From Phaeoceros laevis (taxonomy: Eukaryota > Anthocerotophyta > Anthocerotopsida > Notothyladales): a stretch of DNA of 64,000 nucleotides. The stretch spans positions 420,344 to 484,343 of the forward strand of contig JBNGIQ010009485.1 in the NCBI GenBank assembly GCA_049999765.1. Direction: 5' to 3'. The position numbers and the translations under genes were made by a program. This document shows positions 9,939 to 21,956 of this stretch, piece after piece. Position 1 is the stretch's first letter. Each line of letters begins with the position of its first letter. The notes beneath the pieces were generated by a model. That model saw nothing but the letters and a program-made list of their open reading frames with translations. It searched no databases and was not told the origin of the DNA.

Positions 9939-10283
9939 CTTCCAGCTTCTTACAAGCTGTTGGGCGGACGTAAAGCCCTTTACAATTGCAAGGACTAATA
10001 ATGGTGCTACCGGTCAAAGTGAGCTCAAAGCGATCAGTGAAGCGCGGCTCACGAGGTACCTAGCGATAATTGATGCAACTGATGAAGGCAGTGTCACCGA
10101 GATGCTGCAATGATGAAGGACGTATCATATGCTGGTGTGTACAGTGGCGGCTGGAAGAGCTGGCAGCTGCGTTTGCTGCTGCATGATGATCTCGGAAATG
10201 GTGACAGAGAGTTAGCAGCTCGATTAGTCTAAAAACCCAAGGCCGTTTGCCAAACGAAGCTCGAAGTTAGCCTCGGTCGTCAC

Positions 10284-11707
10284 TTAATTACTTTCGCTGG
10301 ACAATGCCAGAAGCCCTTCTGACACATCGTCTAACGTACGAATGGACCCATTCTGGATTCTTGTTTCCGCTTCAACCTGCTCAAGTGCCCTTAATTGCCC
10401 GTTTGTAGATTGCTTGTCCACCCACCTTTTGTAGTCCTCTATCAAGTAGCTGGCAAAGGCAGGCATCATCCTGTCCAAACAGGCTTGCAGTATTCTGCTA
10501 GAACAGGGGCAGGGACCGGGATCAGGTCACTTACGAGTCACAACAAATGATGAGGCCAGGTCCAGGCCAAACGCTGCAGGAAAGGCAAGCCAAGTGAAGC
10601 CACTTACGCATGTCCTGGACGTTCTACTGCTGATATTGGAAGATGCGTGAACGGGAAGGTGTAGACCTGCCACAGACAGGATGATCAATTGCTACTTTGA
10701 CTCATTGCGAAGGAAAGAACAACTTTTGCCATGACCCAAAATGTAGACAGGCTTACCTCCAAGGACAATTTGAGCTCCACATGGACGTTCACGGTCCGGT
10801 CTGCATCCCATGTTATGTGGTTTTTCATGCTTGCTGATAGGAAACACAGTTCCACGTTCTTACATCAGCATTTCCTTCTCTGTTTGCAATTTGGAAACCA
10901 CGGGCATGAAATGGTTTCTGAGGGGGGAATACCAGAAAAACGCTCATTTTGCCGCTCTACTTCTTTCGAGCCTTGAAACTGGGGCATCATCCACCAACAT
11001 CGCACTTCTCAGCAAACTCTCAGCCCAGAAGCAGCAAGTCTAAATGCATCATTGGAGGAAATGTCCCACCTTGCAGGAGAGCATCTCCACGATGCAGTCA
11101 GTCTCAGAAGAAGCCACGTACAGGTCCAGTACAGGTGAAACCTGGAAATCCATGAACTCCAACTGAGGCAAAGTACACCTGTGGGCAAAGACACAAATGA
11201 GGTTTGGAACGAGACCTGATGACCTCGAGAATGGAGTTCACCCAGTCAGGCAATGCTATACTCTATGCCTGGTAACATACCTGTAGACATTTTCACCCAA
11301 GGGCTCCATGGAGCTCAACGACTTGATGTTCAACACTGATTCCATGCCTTCGCTGTTGTGTAGGAACGATCCAAACGAGCGAGAGGGTCCAGCAGAGGAG
11401 GCCCATTCCGGTAGCTCCACAAGCTTGTCTTTTTTTACAAGTAGATTCGCTCGCTTTTGCGACACCACTGGGATGTAACCTGACATCTTCTTCTCTGCTG
11501 TCCTGCCAAAGGGGTAGGTGGTCCACGAGCAAGTACTAGTGCCGTTAAGGGGATGAAGCCAGGAGGAAAGCCTGAAGCAATTCACCCAACACATCCATCC
11601 AAGCTCTCAGACCTGTGCGAGTAAGCCATCAGGCTGGCAGTTTGCAGCCCCTGCCCGGTGTAAGATCCGCCACCTTCAGGGCGACGTTTCATAGCAGCAC
11701 CATAGTC
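10284..11707 (-). CDS. DUF1997 family protein (seven 3' exons; N-terminus unresolved)
   Basis: Seven exons splice in phase: 11613-11707, 11281-11502, 11070-11178, 10933-10978, 10757-10833, 10608-10666 and 10284-10494, giving 819 nt (272 codons plus TAA). The product contains SSMEPLGENVYRCTLPQL, a DFQVSPVLDLYV strand, EMLSCKFQGS, VERQNERFSASMKNHITW, LSLEVYTFPFTHLPISAVERPG and LIEDYKRW. These are hallmarks, as I recall them, of the plant DUF1997 family, in which a lipid- or ligand-binding-like fold ends in a D-Y-x-x-W motif. Plant members are often predicted to enter plastids; function is not established. The first exon, with start and any transit peptide, lies upstream of 11707 and was not identified. 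A decayed duplicate lies at 7364-8285 with paralogue C between them, so gene C and this gene may have been duplicated as a block. Confidence 0.72.
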
Positions 11708-11887
11708 CTGCAAAGATGCATTCACAGTCAATAAAGGCAGCTCCTTCGACGGTGTCAAGGGGAATGAACAATCCTGAGACCACCCACCCTGCTCCTTGTG
11801 TGAATGGAACTGGAGCTGCTCCACAGGGCTGTGGATGGAATCGCAGACATGGCAGCACCGAAATGAGTCAGGCAGCCCGGGTTGGGC

Positions 11888-11970
11888 CACCTGACTGGCA
11901 CCTAAACGCTTATGACATAAAACCCCGGTGTCGAAGCCCCTCGGGACCGACTGGGGAAACGCACTTCCCC
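11888..11970 (+). mobile_element. possible second, diverged SINE fragment
   Basis: CCGGTGTCGAAGCCCC resembles a polymerase III B-box and is followed by GGACCGACTGGGGAAACGCAC, which parallels GCCGACCGGCTAAACACC in the SINE at 7246. No A-box or tail is evident, so this is tentative. It lies in the upstream region of the DUF1997 gene. Confidence 0.3.
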
Positions 11971-13336
11971 GTCACAGCAGCTGCATCATCAGCCATCCGG
12001 TTCATCGACTGTGAAGTGGAGATTCGCAGCATGAACTTGTGTGAGCATGTGCACGCATTCAGTTTCATATAGGGCACGTTTCGCCCTTCACGAGTTCCTT
12101 ACCCCAACCTCATTCCTGATCTGATCAGGGGTGCTTGAGGCGTGTGCAGCCAATCGTTGTGCTTGAGCCGAAGTGATCTGAAAGGGAGTGTTGAGGCATG
12201 TGCAGCAAATCGTCATGACGACAAGCGTCGTCGTGACTCATGGGCTTGTCGTCATGACGCATGGGCAAGAGCTCACCAAAGTTTGTTGTTCATCACCATG
12301 ACTTCATTTCAGTCGGCATTCTTTGTCGCCCGAATGCATTGGCTCGTGACAACGAAGTTGAAGGAACCCATGGACAATATCAAAATACAGTTTCTCGTTG
12401 CCTGGCCTCACTCACATTAGGGTCTGACGGCAACACTTTCCNNNNNNNNNNCAAAGAGACAATTGTGAGAGGAATCGTGTACCCAACCATGCATGTTATC
12501 GTTCCAAAGATTTTGTAAAAGTCATATTATTGACTTCACCTTTTGTATATAAGCAATCAATAGATTACAATTATGGAAAAAAGATGCTCTTGAGGATCGA
12601 GCTCTGTGTAACTCAATGTGTAACTCAATGTGGCCCAGGCCAGGCTACTGACTTGCAAGCTCTGCAAGTCCACGACGGTCCACAATGGCTAAAAACAGGC
12701 TGCTAGAAACGTACTATTATATGTAACTACTTGACTAACTAGACGCCGTATAGAATATGCTGCTAATAGAATATTACATCACGTATTAATAGAAAACATG
12801 TAATTGTAATAGACACTGGCTAATACCACACTGGACAAAAAACTTGAGCACGAGTCTCTCGAGTAGGAAAGTAAGACTCTTTTAGCACGAAAAATAAATA
12901 AAACATTAAGTGGATACCACGAAAGTTCAAGACACGAAATTGCTTAGTGGTTAGCAGTAAGTGGTTAGCAGTAAGTGGTTAGCAGTAACTTAGCACGAAA
13001 AGAGTCTCTTGCAGTTGGACTTCCAACATGTGTGCGAAGTGAATGAATGAATTTCAGAAAAGATCATACATAAGGGAACGCCACAACACATAATATTTAA
13101 CCAGGGATAACACTTATCCACGTGAGACTTATCTAGGTAAGACTCTACTACTGAAATAACACTTATCCATGTCAGACTTATCTTGGTAACTGTACTACTA
13201 AAACAAATGTAACGGTGCGATATTTGAGAGCTTACACAAAACTTATCTTGGTAACACTAGAAACACTGGTATGTGATTGAGGACTTGACACATCAAAATA
13301 CACCATGGCCAAACATCATATCAAAATTTTATATAA
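11971..13336. other. intergenic, turning AT-rich; short tandem repeats
   Basis: No gene supported. It contains a 10-N gap at 12442-12451 whose flanks do not match each other. A short tandem repeat (AAGTGGTTAGCAGT, about three copies) lies at 12945-12990, and a repeated AACACTTATCCA...GACTTATCT motif lies at 13108-13200. Composition shifts to AT-rich from about 12430. Confidence 0.5.
12442..12451. other. assembly gap (10 N)
   Basis: A 10-N run whose flanks (CAACACTTTCC and CAAAGAGACAA) are unrelated, so unlike the other 10-N gaps it is not an obvious overlap. Confidence 0.9.
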
Positions 13337-14070
13337 TTATTTTTTTATCAACCTTTGACGCTTTGACAAAGGCGGCACACTTGAAGCAAGCCGTTCATGA
13401 GGTGCTATGTGTGTAGCAAGCCTTTTCCGTGTTTCTTGTTGCTTGCTTAGATCATTTTGGTTGCTAGGGTCTCTTTGGTTTCTAGGGTCTTGCCACTTAA
13501 TGCCTTGTGGCTGCGGAACATAGTTGTGTTTGAGTGGTTCGGTTCCAATAGATACTTTTTGCACATACTTCTGAGCCCAAGCATGACGGTCAGCCAACTT
13601 AGCTGCTTTAGAAGCCTTTGCTTCTACATTGGCTAAATCTATGTCAGTTATATTAACAATTGCAACCCTATTTGCATTGGCATCCTTGGCTAGTGTAACC
13701 TGCTTNNNNNNNNNNCAACCCTATTTGCATTGGCATCCTTGGCTAGTGTAACCTGCTTGGCTTCTGTCGTGTCCACTGTAATGGGGACTTCTCGTATAGG
13801 GTACAAGCATTTGACACGCACAGAACCAATGTATGAGCTGTGCATCCCCTTGCATACTTGATTATTTTCCATAGCTTTTTTTTCTCTCTTATATTCACCG
13901 TAGCTGTCATAATAAAGAGGATTATTTTCCATAGCTCTTTTCTCTCTCCTAGACTCACTGTAGCTGTCATAATAAAGAGCATGCATAAGTTCGTCAAGGA
14001 GGTCTGTCTTAGAACTTGTTATGTCCATGAGTTTTCCCATATCGTTATGCAAGGGACAATTGCAACTCAT
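13337..14070 (-). CDS. orphan 226-residue protein, split by a spurious assembly gap
   Basis: The ATG at 14068-14070 opens a frame (MSCNCPLHNDMGKLMDI) that enters a 10-N gap at 13706-13715. The 43 bp on each side of the gap are identical. Collapsing gap plus one copy gives exactly 681 nt (227 codons with stop), in frame throughout. The protein has a near-exact tandem repeat of about 20 residues (YYDSYSESRREKRAMENN then YYDSYGEYKREKKAMENN), a central VTLAKDANANRVAIVNI segment, an Ala/Lys-rich helix and a basic Gln/Asn/Arg-rich C-terminus ending KRQRLIKK. I recognise no family. It lies in an AT-rich island unlike its neighbours, so a transposon-carried or transferred gene is possible. It may also be only the coding exon of a larger gene. 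Confidence 0.55.
13706..13715. other. spurious 10-N gap in the orphan ORF
   Basis: The 43 bp at 13663-13705 are repeated exactly at 13716-13758 (starting CAACCCTATTTGC). Removing the gap and one copy restores a continuous frame in the minus-strand ORF. Confidence 0.9.
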
Positions 14071-15113
14071 AGGTAATATGAAATAGGATCAAAAGTCTCG
14101 CCTTTTGTCCAAGGAGGTCGCTGGAGGCTTCTCTGTCTCCGGAGAGTCAGAATATACACAAGTGAATACCTTTTCAATGTACCTTTTTAATGGTCACACC
14201 TCATTTTAATACCAACACTCATTAACCATGAACTTCATGTATGTCTTTGTCTATAGCACAAACTTCTAAGATGAAAGGGTAGGACTACTAGCATATATAG
14301 GAAAGGAACTACACTATGTAGATTGTTTTGTGTCAAGATATATGGTTCTGGTAGTTAAGAACTTAAGGCAGCACCCTTCCCAATTCGTAAGGCCTACCAC
14401 TCCCCATCCCTGGTTGGGCCGTGTATGCCCCTATGACGCCTATAGTTTGGCTCCGCTGGGTATGGCGGGGCTTGGCGCATGGCCATGCCCCTCCGGTATC
14501 GGCATGGCACGATCGGCATGGGATTGATTGTTTTCATTTCTAGGGCAATTCACATTCTGTTCATAGTCTATCAACTCGACCAGCAGCGCTTAATAAGGTT
14601 GCCATGTTCGTGGACCTGGATAGACATCTACACATCCGGGAAGTGCTTACGCCTTGTTTTTTTTAGTGTCCCTGCGCGTGCTTACGCCTTGTTCAAGACC
14701 CAAGAGTGCTTTGAAGTGCGAAAGATAGAAAGAACTAGCATTCCAAAAAAGGACAGCGGCGCGGTTTCAGAATCTTTAGACGATGATCCGGTGTCGAAGC
14801 ACTTTCAACATATCACGATCAAAATCGGTCCAGAGGAACCTCAGACAAAATTCTATAAAAACGAAGGACGATGTCCAAATCCAGTGACCGGTTAAGGGCT
14901 CATCATGCCGATTAGAATCGAAGTAGCTGCTTGTCAAGACAAACGATCCGCCAGCTTCCTCATCAAGGTGCAAGCCTTGAAGAGTTTCTCAGCCACATGT
15001 CATTTTCATCTGCCAACCTAGTGAGGCCTCATGGAGGCACCAAAAATGGATGAATGGTGAGGTGATGGACGAGGAATGAAGATGTAACCTGAATCAGGCT
15101 GAAGCTGATTCGA
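14071..15113. other. intergenic; no gene seen
   Basis: About 1 kb. Open frames on the plus strand (14330-14895) lack recognisable domains or codon character and include CATGGC-rich low-complexity sequence near 14460-14520. Probably untranslated or repeat-derived. Confidence 0.4.
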
Positions 15114-18100
15114 TCAGGCTATGTGCACATTCTGTACTCCATTCTGCAGCTCACTACCCTTTGCAGAAACTGCAGCTGTGAGGAATACGACAGCAGGATT
15201 TCCAGGGGATGGTGGGGACTGTTGCAGTTGAGAGAGATGAGGTCCAGCCCTTTGCAATGATTCCGCATCAGAGTAGGATTGAATCTCCACCTGTTCTAGC
15301 CCAAGTTGCCTCTGAATTAGATGTAAGTTCTCCCGCAGCACTTGCAGCTCCCCAAAAGGCAGCTTCAAGTTCAATGCCTGTGCACCGACAGCCAGAGTCT
15401 CATCTTTCTTAAACTTTATGAACGGCATGCACTGTTTCTGTAGCTTCTTGCTGTCATCACTGAGGCTCTTGCTTAACAGGGAAAGAATGTGAGAATCTGC
15501 AGCAAAAGCTCTAGTCTCCTCATTGTAGTTCTCTTGTAAAATCTTCAGACACTGCTTTTGCCATCCCCCATATTCTTCAGCGACAAATACCACCGCAGCA
15601 GTTAGCTCCGCAACCACAACTTTCACTCCCTGCTTTTGCTTCTTTGGAGGCGCTGTTTGCTTCTGAAGAGCTTTCCTGAAATTTGTGATTGTATCCTGGA
15701 CGTATTTGTTCGCTCTCTGAAGACCATAATCAGGTCGGGCAGCTGTAGGCCAACCAGCAGTCACAGCAAAGCTGTCTCTCTTCAGTACCTCCGACCACAC
15801 ATACTCAGCATAGTGTGGACAGATGGGTGTCAGTAGCCTCGTCTGCACGTCCATGAATCTTAATATCAAAGACTTGTGAAGTCCCGCAATACTACACGAC
15901 AGCCTGTACTCATCCCTAGCTGCTTGCAGGTCAAAGAAGCCACTCTTAAGTGCCTCTCTGAACATCATCGAGCTGTAACTTTTCTCTGTAACAGCAATGG
16001 CAATATTAATTTCATTCTCAAACACACGATCTGCAAAGCTGTAGTCTGTCCCGGTTCGCAGGTCTTCTGCAGCTCCAAGTACCTCCTCCATCCAGGTTAT
16101 TTCCTTCGTTAACCTCAGAATGGCGGCATTTGCTGTTTCAGTGACAAAGTTTGCATCCTCCATGGTGTCACCCGCATCTGCCAAGGCAAACCTGGTAGCA
16201 TCAGAGGAAAAATCCTCCATAGCCTGACGCAAAGTCAGAAAATTACCCTTCGATTTGGCCATTTTCTCAGAGTTCAGCAGAAGGTGTCCATTAGCTCTGT
16301 ATGCCAAAGGCCATTTTTCCTTTGGAAACATAGCTGTATGATTGTATATTGCAAACGTCAGATGATTCTGAACCAGATCTTTTCCAGACACGCGCAGATC
16401 AAAAGGGTACCAGTACTCGAATTCCCGCTTCATCTTCTTCAACAGCTCCACTGGAATTGTTGTATCAGGTACAGGTCCCCCTTGGAAGATATAATCCCAA
16501 ACTGCATGTGTCATCTGCTCTGGTTGAACAGCACCTTCACCTCGTCCGTAGAGATCACCTCCTTGTAGGTAGTGTGCTATCGTGTAGTATGCCATGTAGA
16601 TTGTTGAGTCGGAAAGTGATTCGACTAAAAACTGTGGATCCCATGGCAGCCTTGTTCCCAGACCAAAAGAACGGGAGCATGCCCACTGATTTAACCACCC
16701 AAGCGTGTGCTCAAATCCATGGCGAGCCTCATCATGGAACAGCTCCATCCCCGCAAGGCACTCCTCAGCCTTTGCTTTCCATTCAGACTCTCCATATGTT
16801 AAGTACCACTGGTCAGTAAGGGCAACCACACACTCATCACCTGACCTAGACATGACTTTCTTCTCAGGTTCACTATATGCCACAGCCTGTCCTGTTTCTA
16901 TCAACATCGTCTTGATAAGAGGCTTGGCATTCTGCACCTTCTCTCCCTTGTACTCCCCAAGCAGCATAGTACCTTCTGTAAACCCCTTAAGGTACGTCAA
17001 CTTCTTGGCATCTGCAAGCTTTTCCTTCTCATTCTGACTCTTGATTTTCAGATCAATACAGACCTTCTCTGCAGATTTGTCACCAAATTCAGGGATATTG
17101 ATAATTGGTATCAGATCAAACGGCAGGACCCACTCATCCTTCACCCCAAACTTCTGTCGCAGTGCAGGCTTTGACTTCAGATCCATCAAAGCCATATAAT
17201 CATCAGGAGCATCGCTAGGTACACTTGTCACCACACCCGTTCCTTTATCTGTAAGAATGGTGAGCATAGGGAGGGCATAAACCACAGGATGGGTGGTTAG
17301 AGGTGACTTCAACGGAAGTCCAATCAAATCGTGTCCAAATAGCTCAAGAAGGCAGGTTGGCTTCTCTGGAACTTTTGAAAGATGCTGATAGGCAAGGTTG
17401 AGTGCAGCTCTTTTGGTTATCACATATACTTCTGTCTCGTTGATCTCAAAAGCTCCATACTCCCCGTCGGGGAGTACCCAGGCGTTGGTCTGGCCGTACA
17501 TGGTCTCTGGACGAAGCGTGGCTGCCGCAAGGAATACTTTCCGACCTTCCAGCACTTTCAATTTTTCTGGAAACGGTGCAAGCACCTCCATCTTTATCAA
17601 GGTGTACTCCTGAGGTTGCACTCCTTCCCCTGAGGCCCTATCATGGTCAGCACATGGCTGCCCGTCCTTTGGAGAGTATATAGCGTACCGCATATCCTTC
17701 ACAACTTTCCCCTGATTTTTCAGTGTCTGCATATGCCATCGCACGAATGAGTCATAGTAAGGATTCACATCTGTGGTGATGAAAGACCGACGCCAGTCGC
17801 AGCCGAGGCCAAACGCCTGCAAATCCTCTTTCGCAAGGGGTGGGAAGTACGTCAGCCAGAATAGAGGATCAGTGAACTGCGGAATCTCCTCATCCTTCAG
17901 GCCGAGGGCCTGCATTATCTGCCATTGATAAACCACGTCTCCGGTCTTGGCAGCAGCTTTTGCTTTCTTGCTCTTGAACTTAGCGGGCTCAGCTCTTTCC
18001 TCCTCTTGCTGTTTGACAACTACAGGCTCCTGGGCTACCTTGGCTGGAAACTGGGGTGGATTCCCGAATTCCTTCATTTCATACGTCAGCTTGTCCGCAC

Positions 18101-18603
18101 AAGCCTATGAGAGAAACGGAAACAAATGCTCAATCAGCAGAAGAAACAATGCAAGCGATCTATCAACGACAGATCCAGTAGCAACCGTAGCCAAAAGAGC
18201 CTAACCTTGATAGGCATTCCAGTGCAGTGGAACGCAAACGGCAGAAGAACATGTTCCCCCCGCAGTCGATGATAAGCAGCTGCGAACTCCAGCTGGAACA
18301 AAACAGGCCAAACGCAGAAGTGTCAAACACCTTTGTTCCTGCAAAGGTTACAGGAGAAGTATGCATTGCTCCCCTGCTCACCTTGCTTATCGTAAAAGCG
18401 TGGCCAAGATGGAGCAGGCCATTCATATACGGATATGGAAAATTGCCAAAAAACTTCTCCACATCCAACGGCTTTGCAGGTGCATCCACGTTGAAGACGT
18501 TGCTGTCGGTCCATCGCTTCTGCACCTTGGCCTGGATCTCCAGCAGCTTGTCACGCCGGACATGGCTCTTCACGTTCTCTAACGGGCCGCGGACAGAGGC
18601 CAT
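15114..18603 (-). CDS. LARS1: leucyl-tRNA synthetase, cytosolic type
   Basis: Charges tRNA-Leu with leucine in the cytosol (class Ia aminoacyl-tRNA synthetase). Three exons, 18382-18603, 18206-18292 and 15114-18104, splice in phase to 1,099 residues, close to the roughly 1,090 of the plant cytosolic enzyme. The start ATG at 18601-18603 gives [20 protein letters not shown]; no longer ATG-initiated transit peptide is in frame. The HIGH signature appears as HLGH in [14 protein letters not shown] near residue 65, the HCTGMPIK motif ends exon 2, and KMSKS appears as KMAKSKGNF. The editing (CP1) domain between them contains [14 protein letters not shown] and the CP1 core. The large third exon is uninterrupted. 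The eukaryotic/archaeal C-terminal extension is present and ends VQNVHIA. Confidence 0.96.
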
Positions 18604-19070
18604 GGCTGCTAGCAGCCGGCCGCCCCAGGTCCTAAGCCTGGTAGCCACCAAACTGGCAACCCCGCCACAGACCTTTTCCCCAGCTCCAACAGCTCCAACG
18701 CAAAAACAAAAACATAAACGCAATGTGACTTCAGAATTTGGACTTCACTAGATCTGAGTGCGGCCGCCGCAACCAGCACTCGGAAGCCTTGAAAAGTAGA
18801 AGAATTGATTTATCCAAGAGCAGCTTATTGACGTGGTACATGCTTAGAGCCCAAGCAACATCTACATGATGCTTAGGGTCCAAGGAACATGTGCTAGGAG
18901 CAAGTGGTGTTCGTCTGCCTGTTCCGCCGAAGCGGAAGTCTCGTTTGCTAGTCGATGGTTGCTAGATTGGAAATTACGCAGAGTATACAGTGTATTGTTT
19001 GTTGACCTAAGGGAAGCCTGTAAGCAGCGTGAGCCTTCAGGGCCACGAGCTATGGTGTTCTAAACTAGAA
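18604..19070. other. spacer between leucyl-tRNA synthetase and the DNL zinc-finger gene
   Basis: About 470 bp holding the 5' UTR and promoter of the synthetase and the 3' UTR of the next minus-strand gene. No further ORF is supported. Confidence 0.5.
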
Positions 19071-19833
19071 CTAGTCTACGTTACTCTGCAAGGAGCCTTG
19101 AGCAGAGCTCGTGGGAATGCCATCATGGCCAGCTTTGTTTGGGGTCCAGCCAGTCAGGTCTTCCATTGAAAATTGGTAGGTTTCATCGTTGCCAGTCCTG
19201 ATCGCTACGCCTTTCTGAGCGAGGAAATCTTCTACGCTCCCTGGCTCACCAAACCAACCCAAGCGGTCTGAGATCAGATGGAGGTTTTTGCAGCCGGGGC
19301 AACGGACGATTACAACTCCTTTCTCGTAGCTCGCTCTGTTCATCGTCTTTGCAGACCTAACCTCACACACGTTGCAAGTGAAGACCATGGCCAAATCGTG
19401 TCGTGAGGACGGATCTTGCTCGTCCCCTAGTGGAGGCTTTACCCCATCCTCTACAGTTGGCTCGCTGCTTGGACCGGAGTTCCTACCAGGCGATGCCGCA
19501 CTCCTGTCCTGGGCAACATCCTCGCTGATGGGCTCTTGGTCGGTGCTCAGACAAATTTCCTGCTCCCTTGTGAGGTGTGAGGCGCGCAATCCAGCTGCGA
19601 AGTGGTTGATTGGAGGCAACCGAGCTCCAACCTGACCTCCGCGTTCTGCCCCGGCCTGTAGAGAACCTACCGCATCAGTAGCTTCCGCAAGTCAGAGGAT
19701 GCATTCGCTTTTCAATATTAATTTGACAGTTGGGCCACTGCACGAAGCCTGATCGTTTACCTGAGTTCAGCAGTCCTGACCGAGCTCGTAAGGTAAGGGC
19801 CTGCAACAAGCGAGGTGCCCGTCCAGCCGACAT
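19071..19833 (-). CDS. DNL-type zinc-finger protein (Tim15/Zim17/HEP family)
   Basis: Members of this family escort organellar HSP70 chaperones and keep them soluble. Two exons, 19761-19833 and 19071-19681, join in phase. The ATG at 19831-19833 gives MSAGRAPRLLQALTLRARSG, an Arg/Leu/Ala-rich amphipathic start without acids that reads as a mitochondrial or plastid targeting peptide. The zinc finger has CNVC and, about 35 residues later, CPGC, followed by LHLISDRLGWF, the counterpart of the usual HNLIADNLGWF; the eponymous DNL is therefore DRL here. An acidic PSSEPTVEDGVKPPLGDE linker precedes the finger, and a C-terminal tail of about 45 residues follows it. The intron ends in TTGCGGAAG, a somewhat weak acceptor, so the exact junction is less certain than the domain call. 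Confidence 0.85.
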
Positions 19834-20138
19834 ACTCCCTGCTTTGGAATTAAGCTCAAGAAGTTTCAACTGTCAAGCAATAGACCGAGAACTCCGATAC
19901 GTAGCTATATCTAAGCCATTCCCAGGAGATTGGGGCCCAAGCCACGGCCTTGGCCCTAAATCATTGTTTCTGTGTACGGCCTCAGGCTCCTAGGGGGCCT
20001 CTTACACATGGGAGTTTTTTCTCCCATCTCTCCCGTGAGATGAGAGCCGTCTGGATTCTCGGGAGGTGAGACGCAATTATGGTAGCTACATCAGAAGCGA
20101 CCTATGCTGCGTGAGGCGCCATTTGAGTTTTTTCTGGA

Positions 20139-21544
20139 ATGGAGAGTCAGACATGGAGATGGACTGTTGGGGTCATTTACATCTTCTTTGTGGCCGTCAT
20201 ATGGATAACTGCCAGCTTTGTGGTACAGACTGTTGTAGAGAGCGGCGTATCACCTTTCCTCATCACTTACATATGCAATACTCTGTTTGTGGTGTACATC
20301 CCGATTGTGGAGGTGGCGGACTGGCTGAAATCCTCGCCGTTTGCTGCATCTGTAGCCAATTCTTTTCAAAAGTTGTGGGTCAGGCAACACTTAGGTGATA
20401 ATGTGGAGAGGGAGGACGGCCTCCTTTTGAGGCCCGGACATAGCGTTGAAGCTCCTGAGGAGCAGAATGTGGATGTCACCGAAAATCCCAGTCAGGGGGT
20501 GGGGTTGTTGGAAGTAGAGAGACAGGATAAAGATGGAACCACTGGATTGTTGAGGAGGGCCACGGCTATTGTCAGCTTGATTATTTGTCCGTCTTGGTTT
20601 GTGGCACAGCTTACCAACAATCTCTCTTTGAAATATACCAGTGTTACGGTCAGTGTGATTCTTTATGTTTCTTCCTGCTTGTGTGGTTAAGCTGCCGTCT
20701 GGTTAGAGAAATCACTAACTTTCGCATGGCCTGTTCCATGCAGTCCAACACCATTTTGAGCAGTACTGCACCCCTTTTCACCTTCTTGGTTTCCTTGAAA
20801 TTTTCCAACGAGAAGTACACCGTAGTGAAGCTCCTGAGTGTACTGGCGTGTATGGCAGGAACCATCATAGTTAGTGTTGGTGACTCGAAAAAGGTTGGGG
20901 ATAACGAGGCACCTAATCCAGTGCTTGGAGACATTTTTTGTTTGGTATCAGCTTTCCTCTATGCTGTCTACACAACTCTGATTCGCAGGCTTGTCCGACC
21001 TGAGCTGCGGACTGAACTGTTTTTTGGATATTTGGGCTTCTTCAATGGCTTGTTATTCCTTCCGCTCCTTCTTATTGTTCACTTTACTGGATTAGAGCCT
21101 ATACGCAGACTCACGCCGACACAATTCGGGCTTATTATTGGAAAGGGTGAGTTCCATGCCCTGTAACTTTCTGGCTGAGCCTCTCTTTTTTTCTAGTAGG
21201 AAACCAAGTATCTGTGGCATTTGGAATGCTCCTGATTCTCAACTTGTTATACAGGGTTACTGGACAATGTGCTGAGTGACTTATTGTGGGCCAAGGCGGT
21301 ATTACTCACAAGCCCTACAGCTGCAACTGCAGGACTAACCATTCAGATCCCAATAGCTGTGGCAATTGACACTATCAAGGGTCGGATACCTGGTGTTTTC
21401 AATTTGACCGGAGGTGCAATAGTGTTGCTTGGCTTTATGGGTATCAATCAACCATGTTGGGCAGGAGAGTCCGAGGAAGAAGATCAAAAGGATGTCATAG
21501 AAAGCAAGGCAGAAGACGAGGATACAGTTTCTGCAAGTCATTAA
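20139..21544 (+). CDS. SLC35F/EamA-type membrane transporter
   Basis: A drug/metabolite-transporter superfamily protein of the SLC35F5-like group, which in plants is intronic and lies in an endomembrane or the plasma membrane. The substrate is not deducible. Three exons, 20139-20648, 20744-21146 and 21255-21544, give 1,203 nt and 400 residues in phase. About ten hydrophobic segments are visible, starting with WTVGVIYIFFVAVIWITASF. A long hydrophilic loop lies at roughly residues 75-140. Family landmarks follow: LKYTSVTSSNTILSSTAPLF, DIFCLVSAFLYAVYTTLIRR and GLLDNVLSDLLWAKAV with TAATAGLTIQIP. The acidic tail is cytosolic-looking. Start chosen at the first ATG before the first membrane segment. 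Confidence 0.9.
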
Positions 21545-21956
21545 GGATTATAGTAAAGATCTCACATCCCTTGGTTGAGGTCAGCTACCGCAGATGTGCA
21601 GTGGTTAGGTTTGCAGCACACGGATGAGCCTTTCGTGACAACTAAATGCTGGGGGAGTTGCTGCCAATGGCTAAATCCTTAAGTGGAAAGCGTTTTGCAA
21701 TATCTGAGACTGAAAGAAACTACAAGATATTTTGGGCTTGGGGACTCCCTTTTTTACCTCTGGGATACATTATTCTCCCCCCTGGATTGTTCACTCGGTT
21801 CGATATTGATGTATAGTTGTATTTGTAATAGAGCAATCAGAAGGCCCAAAGTCGTCAAAGGTGGTTTACCTTTTTATCGCGCAGGAAATTCCAACACACT
21901 AGGACAGTGTTGCCATTTAGCAGCGATCTTTATCACAGGTTGAAGCCACTTACTCC
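21545..21956. other. intergenic region between convergent genes
   Basis: About 410 bp between the plus-strand transporter stop and the minus-strand subtilase stop. Expected to hold two 3' UTRs; nothing else seen. Confidence 0.5.

Noticed and set aside
18604-18723. Longer N-terminus of leucyl-tRNA synthetase as an organelle transit peptide
   Set aside because: The frame is open upstream but its only possible start is TTG; the first ATG at 18601-18603 gives a normal cytosolic enzyme start.
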